From: Osedax fenrisi
Lineage: Eukaryota; Annelida; Polychaeta; Sabellida; Siboglinidae
Reading direction: 5' to 3'
Length of the DNA stretch: 64,000 nucleotides
NCBI GenBank assembly: GCA_964019155.1
Contig: OZ025239.1
Coordinates: 79,489,549 to 79,553,548, forward strand
Shown piece by piece: positions 56,604 to 64,000 of this stretch. Positions within the stretch are counted from its first letter, which is position 1. Each line of letters begins with the position of its first letter. A program made the position numbers and the translations under genes. Under the pieces are notes generated by a model. The model did no database searches. It was not told the origin of the DNA and saw only the letters and a list, made by a program, of their open reading frames with translations.

Positions 56604-59373
56604 TTTTACACTCAACAAACCACTTTTTATATCATTTCTAGACTGTTTTGTGATGATTTTTTCAGATACTAAAATACATATTATAAAGTAGTATTATGAA
56701 GTAATAACAACAATGTATTTTCACCACGTTTTTAACTGTGTTATACCCTTATTACATTGTATTTAAAATACATTCTTTACTAATATTAAAATTAATATGA
56801 TTATATTTTTTCTATTTTACTAGATTTAATTATCTCTTATCAAATGTTAACATAAATATATATTTATGATTTAATTTCAATAATATTAAAAATAAATATA
56901 AATATTTAAGGGGATGTCATACTCTATGGCAATTTCGTGAGTTTACATGTTAATATATAGGGAATACAGAATATTACTATAAATATATCCAGTTCTAAAA
57001 TTTTTGGAATATTTACACTATTTTTTCCTACATAAACTATACTATAAAATATATATAATATATCTATAAAAATAATGGGGATAATTTCATAAAATATAAT
57101 ATTATTTGAAATGTGTATTTTATTATTAATTTTGATTTTTTCTAACAATTAATCTAAATATGCATATATAATCATTTATATAACTAAATATCCATGTTAG
57201 AAATAAGCTTATATATCAAAGAGCTATTAATATATCTCATAAACTGTTATCTCTCTGATACAAGTTGAAAACTAGTGATTTTAAGAAATTAATTATTTTG
57301 AAATAAATGTATAATTTATATTATTTTTATAATTCTATTTATTTCACAATATAATGAAGAGTATAAATAAATAGGATTATATAATTTTATTATATAAATA
57401 TAATTATATATATATATATATACTTACTCACTTAATAAAAGTATAACAATTATACATATATAATATAGTTAATAAACTACAAAACTATCTAATATGTTAT
57501 AAGTATTATCAATGTTATGTTTACTTATCTATGACTGAAATATCTTTTAGAGTACTAATAAAGCATATTTTTATGGGAAAATTTCACACAGTTTTAATAA
57601 AATATAACTAATGTATTCGTAACTAAAATAATATCAGAAAAACTCAAAAGTTTCCATATTTCTACACTGCGACATCCCCTCAAATATTTACACTGACCAT
57701 TAGTTAGAGTTGTTATTCATAACATATATGTATGAAACACTCTCTCGAAGTCAGTTTTCCTAAACACTACCTATTTATTGCATACACTTATTATACACCA
57801 ATGTAAATGAGAGATTTTATTGTACTTACTATATACAAATATAATGTTATTATATAACATTATGATGTCAATAATGACATATATGTGATTATATCATTGG
57901 TAATCATATTCTAACACTTATAACATATACATTATCTCTTTATAATCAATTACATACATTATCTCTTTATAATCAATTATATATATTATCTCTTTATAAT
58001 ATTTTATAATAATACTCTATAATACTCTATAATAATTTGTATACATTTTCTATAACACATTATATTTTTATGATATCATTTATTTCAAAAATTAAACTTT
58101 TTAATAAAATCTATTTATGACTATTTTCCTATCATTTTATATCTCATTTTCCTATCTCATTAGTGAATTTAATTACATTTACAGATTATCTGATTGGTAA
58201 AACTTAGTTATGTTTATTTATTTACAATATTGACTAAATATAGAAATATAATTTGTCAATACTTTAAGGTTCGTTTTTTTCTAAAAAAAAATATAAATCA
58301 ATTTTTATTTTATAGAATAATTATATAATAATTATATAATTAATTATAATTAATAATTAAGATAATTATCTTTCAATTACAAAAAAAATCGATAATAGAA
58401 AATTGCAATATAACTATCAAAATTCGATGTTTTATGACACTTACTAGTCTGTCATATTCTAAATATTTTGTAAATAAATAAAATAATAATTATTGTAAAA
58501 TATTAGGTATTATATATTCATTCCATTTTATGAATAAGATCGATTTTAAAATATTTTGAAATATGTTTAGCTTATAAATATTAAAAAAAATATTACTTTA
58601 TTTTTCAACATCAATTTACTCAGGAACTTTTTTTATGATAAGTAATGTTACTAACACTTTTAATAATCTTTTTTTTTTATTGAATATTTTTTGATAAAAC
58701 CTTCTGCATTGGAAATATATTTATATATAGATTAAAAATAATAAAATGAAATTTTTAAATTTATAAAAATAAAATATATATATGACATTATTTAGAATAA
58801 TATCTAATAATTTATAATTATATAAGATATATTTATTATTATAAATTTATAAACTACTTGTATATATTTATTTACAATTTTGTTTTATTACACATAAAGT
58901 ATTTATTTAATATATATAGAAAAAAAATTAGGTCATTAGCTACTATAGATAAGACATTGAACCATAGTACATAATAATACTCCATGCCTATTTATCCTAT
59001 CTTTTAACATGGTGAATTATATTATTGCTATATTTATTGGCAATATCATTATTGGCATCCCCCTTAAATCAGATGTATACAAAATAAATTCCTTATATAG
59101 TATACTTCTAAATACAATATATCTATGTATCTGATAGAAGAATATAAATAATAAACCATGATTCTATTAATTTGTAATTATTCCAACATATTTTATCAGA
59201 ATAAGACTTAGTCAAAAATATACTATATAATTTAAATTGTATTATGAAATTAAATTTGTTAATTGATAAATTCCATGCATATCAAATGTTTCCATAATAG
59301 TACAATCATCATATATTTAGCTTTAAATATTTATTTTTAAACATAAATTAATAATTTATTTAAAATATAATCA

Positions 59374-59433
<60 letters not shown>

Positions 59434-60598
59434 CTATATATATGCCATTTTATATTGTACAAATTTATTTGGTGACAATTTAAAGGAATTTAATTAAATA
59501 ATATGTATGATTTTTATAAATCTAATTAGATTACATTAAAATCAACTAGTACTATAGTAAATATATACAAACTATATTTTATACATGTTTGACATACACA
59601 TTATATTCATTTATTATATTAAATGTAATCCATTGGATGTATCGAATACGTTTGTTTTCATTGTGATATATGAGGTCAAATTCAAAATACTCATTTCAGT
59701 AGTTTACACATAAACTTATATAGAAAATACGCATATTAATTAGTTGATATTATAATTTCATATTATATAATTATACATATAAAATATTTTATATTTTACC
59801 TCTGCAATTTTAATAAAAACAACGGGCCTTATTCTATATACTCCCTGAATATAATTATTATATAATACATTAAATTACTATTAAATGTTTATAACATATT
59901 ATTATTTTACTATATATAGTACTATATAGTAGTATATAGTACTATAGTTCCATAATTTGATTATACTATATTCACTGTAATTATATTTATTTATATTAAA
60001 AAAGTAAAACATATATGTTAATGAAACTAACAGTTATACATATTATAAACTTGTGTTTGGAATAATTATTGGGTTTTCATGTTTTAATTCAATATTTTAA
60101 TTATTAATACAAATATGTAATTTTAAATTTGTATTATAATTTATGTTATTTTTTCTTTGCAAGTTTTATTTTCAATACTCATACTACCATTAATATACTA
60201 ATAATACTAATTATGTTTATTGACTTCCTTCCTATATCTATAACCCTCATTCTGTCAACATTAATAACTTATAATCTCGTATATATATACTTAAGTGATT
60301 TATATTTTGCATGACAATCTATCAGTGACGTCATTTAGGAAAGAGTTATCTAATTAGATATTATACTAACATTTAAAATCTGAAGGTATTTTAAAGTTAT
60401 GCACTATTAAATATCTATCCTAATTATATTTGTTTCCCTCATTAAACAATACGACTTGAATTATAAGTGTTAATATATCAACAAATATCTAGGGACCCGT
60501 AATCACCGATAATGGAAACTTCTTACTCGACTGGAAGTTCTCTATTAAAGAGAAGATAAACTGGACAAACGTGGCGATACAACTGAAAATGATTCCAG
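45831..60598 (+). CDS. RPIA: Ribose-5-phosphate isomerase, seven exons, 3' end not in window
   Basis: This enzyme interconverts ribose 5-phosphate and ribulose 5-phosphate in the non-oxidative pentose phosphate pathway, normally in the cytosol. The exons are 45831-45980, 48751-48811, 49623-49678, 51242-51301, 53312-53445, 55224-55365 and 60493-60598. All junctions are GT-AG and every phase agrees. Counting from the inner Met (45912), the product shows the phosphate-binding loop GIGSGST (about 29-35), PTSFQ (58-62), D88 and D91 of DGAD, K101 of IKGGGG, E110 of QEKI, and TDNGNF (about 179-184). D88, D91, K101 and E110 have exactly the spacing of E. coli D81, D84, K94 and E103, so the active site is complete. 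The last residues (the family's VVDTGLF block, about 30 residues) are missing because the final exon lies outside the window or was overlooked. Introns (0.8-5.1 kb) are full of repeats. Confidence 0.95.
45981..48750. other. RPIA intron 1; palindromic AT DNA, no other gene supported
   Basis: It contains the near-perfect palindrome 46466-46599 and a (TA)n tract near 47456-47472. A minus-strand frame (47796-47611, 61 codons, MMRRCERSRREYY) lies in a stretch slightly less AT-rich than its neighbours, but I recognise nothing in it. Confidence 0.45.
46466..46599. repeat. Near-perfect 57-base palindrome in RPIA intron 1
   Basis: The arms 46466-46522 and 46543-46599 match in 56 of 57 positions by eye, around a 20-base loop. 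Left arm starts AATTTAATTAAATACTAATT. The transcript would fold into a long hairpin. Confidence 0.9.
48751..48811 (+). CDS. RPIA: RPIA exon 2, phosphate-binding loop
   Basis: The acceptor ATTATTTCAG is followed by NNQVIGIGSGSTITYAVERI and one extra base, then donor G|GTTAGT (phase 1). It contains the GxGSGST loop that holds the sugar phosphate. A GT-rich stretch and an (AGT)n microsatellite begin only a few dozen bases after the donor. Confidence 0.93.
48825..48980 (+). repeat. GT-rich and (AGT)n microsatellite in RPIA intron 2
   Basis: A TGTGTGCGAGTGTGTGTGTG run is followed by GGGGGGTGGTGG and then about 20 AGT units (48890-48952) with degenerate AGT words on either side. It is the same triplet and orientation as the big arrays at 5967 and 28278. 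Confidence 0.9.
49206..49446 (+). mobile_element. tRNA-derived SINE, 5' truncated, in RPIA intron 2
   Basis: It begins in the body at GGGTCTTAAAATATT, lacking the tRNA-like head, and ends with a tail of CAAATAA units about 60 bases long. It diverges a little from the copies at 1051 and 30213. Loss of the head fits incomplete reverse transcription. Confidence 0.85.
49623..49678 (+). CDS. RPIA: RPIA exon 3
   Basis: The acceptor AAATAG has a weak pyrimidine tract but a TACTAAT branch-like word about 25 bases upstream. The first two bases complete Ala, then ERAKKENLKLICVPTSFQ, donor CAG|GTTAGT in phase 0. PTSFQ is a conserved family block. Confidence 0.93.
49679..51241. other. RPIA intron 3; degenerate tandem repeats, no other gene
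   Basis: It contains a degenerate array of ACATAAGTCTACCTAAAACT units (50256-50350), a purine-rich G-run stretch (50490-50531) and a 21-base repeat CTAACTTACATGACCCCTA (51170-51230) just before exon 4. Confidence 0.5.
51242..51301 (+). CDS. RPIA: RPIA exon 4
   Basis: The acceptor GTACACAG is followed by AKQLIIKYKLTLGSLETNPI and donor ATA|GTTAGT, phase 0 on both sides. It matches the family segment between the PTSFQ block and the catalytic DGAD block. Confidence 0.92.
51984..52743. mobile_element. 760-bp TIR element in RPIA intron 4
   Basis: The 22-base TIRs start GGGTGTGTTTTTGGTCAACC and match perfectly when inverted. ATA (or CATAG, if the ends are placed differently) lies on both sides. 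The interior holds a large AT palindrome (52230-52500) and an inner, inverted GGTTGACGAAAAACAC relative of the TIR. It has no coding capacity. Confidence 0.75.
52230..52500. repeat. AT-only palindromes and (TA)n inside the intron 4 element
   Basis: Blocks of TATATAATATAATAATAATA and their inverse repeat three times, followed by about 58 bases of (TA)n. They can form several alternative hairpins. Confidence 0.8.
53312..53445 (+). CDS. RPIA: RPIA exon 5, catalytic exon
   Basis: The acceptor CACTGTAG, after a CA-rich tract, leads into LDIDIDGADEVDDHLICI, then KGGGGCLLQEKIVA and FIVIADH, ending with two bases over (phase 2) at CAG|GTTACT. It carries all four catalytic residues: two Asp of DGAD, Lys of IKGGGG and the Glu general base of QEKI. 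A 28-base minisatellite starts on the first intron base. Confidence 0.96.
53446..53666 (+). repeat. 28-bp minisatellite starting at the RPIA exon 5 splice donor
   Basis: Eight units of GTTACTTACCAGTCACGTGA plus eight more bases follow directly after exon 5. Odd and even units differ (TTACTTACC against TTACGTACC), which gives a 56-base higher-order period. Each full unit has the palindromic core CAGTCACGTGACTG or its CACATG variant, and several end in CAG before the next GTTAC, so they imitate the true 5' splice site. Degenerate units continue to about 53770. Confidence 0.92.
53771..55223. other. RPIA intron 5, rest; AT palindromes, no other gene
   Basis: The stretch 54660-54990 is a dense mixture of TATATTTATGTATATATTAT units and their inverse. 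The remainder is plain AT-rich sequence. A 67-codon minus-strand frame at 54250-54453 is hydrophobic and unsupported. Confidence 0.45.
55224..55365 (+). CDS. RPIA: RPIA exon 6
   Basis: The acceptor GTCTCGCCAG is followed by one base completing Arg, then KESTKLGENWFKGVPIEVLP and MAYV, on to LLRMARYKA and donor GCC|GTTAGT in phase 0. KGVPIEVLPMA corresponds to the family's conserved IEVIPMA segment. The long forward frame from 55208 is out of frame with this exon and is not the product. Confidence 0.95.
55366..60492. other. RPIA intron 6 (5.1 kb); one MITE, otherwise AT-rich, no gene seen
   Basis: It contains the element 56909-57681, (TA)n tracts near 56060-56082, 56572-56600 and 59378-59426, and a TTATCTCTTTATAATCAATTA repeat near 57930-57985. 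Open frames here (for example 56924-57148 minus and 60129-60314 plus) are AT-driven and hydrophobic, with no domain. Confidence 0.45.
56909..57681. mobile_element. TIR element of about 773 bp with a 9-base target duplication
   Basis: The ends are AGGGGATGTC and its inverse, and AAATATTTA lies on each side (56900-56908, 57682-57690). A 9-base duplication would suit a Mutator-like element, but the word is AT-only and palindromic, so chance is not excluded. The interior is AT-rich, with one 74-codon frame lacking features. Confidence 0.5.
60493..60598 (+). CDS. RPIA: RPIA exon 7
   Basis: The acceptor ATATCTAG leads into GPVITDNGNFLLDWKFSIKE, then LKMIP and one base over at CAG|GTTTGA (phase 1). 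The family continues GVVDTGLF, so a further exon is required. Reading through the donor would add 23 unrelated codons to a TAA near 60669, so splicing is the better model. Confidence 0.94.
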
Positions 60599-61229
60599 GT
60601 TTGACTTGTACATCAGCTCAATATGATACGGTATACATTCTGGGTATCATCACATATTGGTATCCTTAAAGGGAGGTACATCCTTCACTTGTGCAATGTA
60701 AATATATATATGAATGTTAAAAGAAATTACACAAATTAAATAAACATAAAAATTGTTTTTCTATAATTTAATAATATATCATTCTATTGTTCATTATTTT
60801 TTTTATTACACATCCATTCATTAAAATCCTTATAGTATAAAAGGATTACAATATTTATAATATATCTTCATAAATATGTTTTTATTTATCATTAATATTT
60901 TAAATTAATAATTGTTAAAAAATAGTAGATAAAAAATTAAATTACAACCTATTATATTTTCTAATTATATTGAAAATTTCAATTCATTATTTTATTATTC
61001 AATGAAATATTGAATTTTGAATAAAAATAATACATAAAAAAAAATTATATTGTGTTAATTGGCATTTAAAGTTTATTATGATACAATTTTCAATACCAAT
61101 TAGAAAATTATATTACATACATATGTACATTTTATAATATAGAATACATCCATAAAATAAATACATAAAATAAATACATTATAATACACACAAATAAATA
61201 GAAGTATATAAAGTTCAGTATACTTATTA
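60599..61229. other. AT-rich region after RPIA exon 7; no gene seen
   Basis: This would be the start of the last RPIA intron. I searched it and the rest of the window for the missing GVVDTGLF block on the plus strand and did not find it. Confidence 0.4.
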
Positions 61230-61675
61230 CAAAGATTTTCCGAAGGAAAGATATAACACTTACGCGAAATCGTGTAATTCGAATTTGTATACAAAATACC
61301 CTGGTGCCACCTATAGCGGGTTACTTTTAGGAACTATGCGTTGTTTATAATGTAAATTCGTATTTAACTATACACTTTTAAAATGTTAAATAATATGCTT
61401 TAAATTAATATTTATATGATGAAAACTAAGTGTTCATTACTAATATATAACAAACAAATATGATATGTATGTTTTAAATGCTATAAGTATATATTTAGTG
61501 AGTAAAAGCTAATTTATATTGCATGTAATTTAATAGAGCAATGAAAACATTGTTGTATGCAAACAGAGCCGAACCTAAATCTATTTCAGTGATTTCGATA
61601 CTACTGCTAGCAGCGTATTACTAAATTACGTTGCATGCATAGGGAGTGTTATATCTTTGCTTCGCAAAATCTTTG
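61230..61675. mobile_element. 446-bp MITE, same family as 21224-21493
   Basis: The left end CAAAGATTTTCCGAAGGAAA and the inverted right end CAAAGATTTTGCGAAGCAAA are followed inward by GATATAACACT on both sides. CTTATTA flanks the element exactly on both sides (61223-61229 and 61676-61682), a 7-base target duplication. The interior differs in length from the other copy. Confidence 0.85.
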
Positions 61676-61979
61676 CTTATTATATAAAATATATAAATAT
61701 TATATTGTGAAATTATTATATTTACTTTCTTGTGATCTAAAATACTTGCATTCAATTGGAAAATATTCGTATCATAGTTACCGTCATAGTATAAACATAT
61801 TTAAAAAGACTATTTGATGTTTATAAATATATTTAAATTTTCAAAATTTATAAATAAATAACAAAGTTATACCTCATTTATTTAAGCGAATATTTATTAA
61901 TTATTACTGGTAACTTAAATTGTATATTCAATAAGTACTTCCAATAAAATACTATTTATATACTTATATGATAAATTAA

Positions 61980-62604
61980 GGGTGCAAGCTCGGGTTGGGG
62001 TTTACCATGTTACTTCTATCTCTAGCTAAAATGCTAAGGATAATAAACTAATAAAGATAATGAAGTAATTTTGTTTGTATTCAATAGATATTATTCTACT
62101 CTATAAAATTACTGACTTTATCAAAAAATTACTGACTATATTAAATATAATTTATTTAAAATGATGTAAAAAAAATAGTTTAAAATAGTTTAAATATTTT
62201 TTCTATTTTTTTATTAAAAATGTGAAGTTTATTATAATTTATTTTAAAAGTATAATATACTATCCTGTCAATATTAATATAGTATTACATGTTATTTATA
62301 TACAGTAACAATTTCAGATAATAATATTAATAATCAAAGAAGTAGTAGGCATTTAAGTATTCTTACTAAGAGCAAAAAGTAAAAATGACATTCAAAATTT
62401 GTTTAAAATAAATAGTCTTGTCAATTTCATATGATTTTTAATTTGATTGATCTCGTAAAACACTTTATATTGATAGAAATACTCATAATAAACATAATTT
62501 AAAATGTGATAAATAAGATAATGAACATGGATAATGGAAATACGTAATAAAAAAAATATTAAAAAAATAAAATATTATACATATTTTAAAGTCAGCTTGC
62601 ACCC
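61980..62604. mobile_element. piggyBac-like MITE flanked by TTAA (625 bp)
   Basis: GGGTGCAAGCT at each end, inverted, is flanked by TTAA on both sides (61976-61979 and 62605-62608). TTAA target duplications are the signature of piggyBac-type elements. The interior is AT-rich without a coding frame. Confidence 0.65.
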
Positions 62605-62608
62605 TTAA

Positions 62609-63252
62609 GGGGGTTACCGGTCTTTAGATTTCAATGTAATTAGATAGGACTTTTTTTTTTTGAAAATTCAAAAACTCAAGAAATAATTAAGATTTTCACA
62701 TAATTTAAATTGCATAACATTAAGATATATTGTGTTAATTGTTCTATAGGAATTATAAATGATTAGAATAATAGTTTTGAAAATATCAACATTTTTAAAA
62801 AATAAAAATTTTGTAAAAATAAAATATTTATTTAAAAAATTTAATTATCAATTATTTATAAACTCTACATCTAATCACAAATATTTTCTGTAGCTACAAT
62901 ATACATGTAATACTAAACATACTTTGAAAATTTGAACAAGTTTAGTCAATTATTCATTGAGAAATAGAAATTTTCATAAAAAAAACTTATATTCTGAGAT
63001 AATTGATTTTAAAGATTGACTATATTATTTATTTGCTTTTTGACATTTATTATTATGGTAAAAGTTAGTTTAGCTAATTATTACAATTTTTATATTATAT
63101 TTATATAAATTGTATAATTTGTCATGCTTTTGAAATACATTGCATCTATATAAATTATTATTATAATTTATTATAGTTGCATATGAAAGAATAAAAATAT
63201 ACAAAAAATAAATTTTATTATAATTATGATTGATTTTTTTTTTTATTAGATA
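62609..63252. other. AT-rich region; no gene seen
   Basis: Only low-complexity AT-rich sequence downstream of the minus-strand gene at 63253-63767. Its AATAAA-type words could serve as that gene's polyadenylation signals. Confidence 0.4.
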
Positions 63253-63767
63253 TTATAAAAGTAATCCACTTCCATAATCCTTTGATGAAATTTGCCTTCT
63301 TTGTCTTGCCCGTCTCCCTTCCCTAGATTCTGTCACCTGTTTCTTCTTAGAGGCTTTCACTCTTGTAGCATCTCTAGCCGCCGCATCTACCCGTAAAATC
63401 TATAAAATTGAAATATTGTAAATATTTTATGATATTATATTCCAAAATAAACACATTTATCTGACGTTTTATAAATAATATATTATAATTTTATATAGTT
63501 ATATAATAGTTATATATTATATATAATATAAAATTAGATTAGCATAAATATAATAAAATCTAATTGCTTTGTTTCAATATTATCAAATTGAAATATTGTA
63601 AATATATTATGATATTATTTTCCTAAATAAACACATTTAACTGACGTTTTCTAAATAATATATGATACTATTATATAGTTATATAATAGTTACATATTAT
63701 ATATAATATAAACCTTGATTGTATCTCGATTACGCCTCGAAAGTTGTCGTTTAGTCAATCGACCCAT
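63253..63767 (-). CDS. Small basic protein of unknown function, two exons, 66 residues
   Basis: Exon 1 is 63767-63714 (18 codons, MGRLTKRQLSRRNRDTIK) and exon 2 is 63399-63253 (48 codons and TAA). The 314-base intron has donor AAG|GTTTAT and acceptor TTTATAG, phase 0. An in-frame TAA lies 36 bases before the ATG, so this is the first Met of this reading unless another exon precedes it. The product is rich in Arg and Lys (for example REGRRARQRRQ) and ends DYGSGLLL, which suggests nucleic-acid or ribosome binding, but I recognise no family. Both exons are much less AT-rich than the surroundings and the upstream DNA has promoter-like motifs, which supports a real gene. If RPIA continues past the window, this gene sits in its last intron on the opposite strand. 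Confidence 0.6.
63408..63712. repeat. Tandem duplication of about 175 bp inside the intron of the small gene
   Basis: AAATTGAAATATTGTAAATA, CTGACGTTTT and TATATAGTTATATAATAGTT occur in the same order at 63415-63530 and again at 63590-63710. The two units differ at several positions, so the duplication is not recent. Confidence 0.85.
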
Positions 63768-63826
63768 ATCAAATAATAATAATAATGAAATGACGCTATC
63801 TTATTAGTATAGAACAAAGCCAACGG

Positions 63827-63886
63827 CCAATCACTAGCATTTATAAAATAAAACCAACAGATGGCCCTGGTAATAATAGATGGCGC
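63827..63886 (-). promoter_or_regulatory. Promoter-like motifs upstream of the small gene
   Basis: CCAAT (63827-63831, inverted relative to the gene) and two AGATGGC words (near 63859 and 63879) lie 60-120 bases upstream of the ATG. The AGATGGC core resembles YY1-type sites often found at housekeeping promoters. This is motif evidence only. Confidence 0.3.
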
Positions 63887-64000
63887 TGAAAAACAGTGTT
63901 ATGATATATGTAAATGTTATTTTTGCGCCATTTTTTTAATTATTATTTTATTAGAAATAGGTAGTGTTATAAAATTATGTTTTTTTATGCTTTATATATG

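Noticed and set aside
60599..60669. An unspliced C-terminus of RPIA, since the frame stays open for 23 codons after exon 7.
   Set aside because: These residues do not resemble the conserved VVDTGLF end, whereas CAG|GTTTGA gives a proper donor in a sensible phase.

Overview
This window is strongly AT-rich (well over 70% A+T by eye) and carries many (TA)n tracts, a tRNA-derived SINE, LINE remnants, a Ty3/gypsy LTR retrotransposon, hAT-like and other terminal-inverted-repeat (TIR) elements, and an intron-split housekeeping gene with GT-AG splice sites. That points to an invertebrate animal nuclear genome. I cannot name the species.

Left part (1-32 kb): a segmental duplication. Bases 1-6371 plus 11199-14610 (copy A) recur at 22291-30200 (copy B). 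Each copy carries a decayed LINE reverse transcriptase on the minus strand, a SINE, two elements of a family with the motif CGAATACGGACA (M1, M2), part of an old hAT-like element, and a pure (AGT)n array. In copy A the array has about 885 units and is split by an intact, very young gypsy element (6372-11198) with one 1331-codon gag-pol ORF. In copy B the array has 255 units and is uninterrupted. Between the copies lie a TIR element (16301-17341), a more complete copy of the hAT-like element (17646-20079) with a nested hAT MITE, and a 270-bp MITE.

Middle (31-45 kb): a nested mosaic. A further copy of the hAT-like element is split by a 4.76-kb TIR element, E2 (32265-37027), and by a dead LINE (37431-39870). 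E2 holds a 1.68-kb foldback element and three spliceable minus-strand exons of a gene I do not recognise. Minisatellites, (CA)n tracts and a complete M element (43283-44171) follow.

Right part (45.8-64 kb): the main gene is ribose-5-phosphate isomerase (RPIA, plus strand). I assembled it by eye from seven short exons between 45831 and 60598. The exon phases all agree and all four catalytic residues are present. The last coding exon was not found and is probably beyond the window. The introns hold more MITEs, AT palindromes and a 28-bp minisatellite that begins exactly at the exon 5 splice donor. At the far right, on the minus strand, a small two-exon gene (63253-63767) could encode a very basic 66-residue protein of unknown function.

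Apart from RPIA, the two unknown genes and the gypsy element, the sequence is mobile-element debris and simple repeats. Most long open frames in the AT-rich stretches are not genes.
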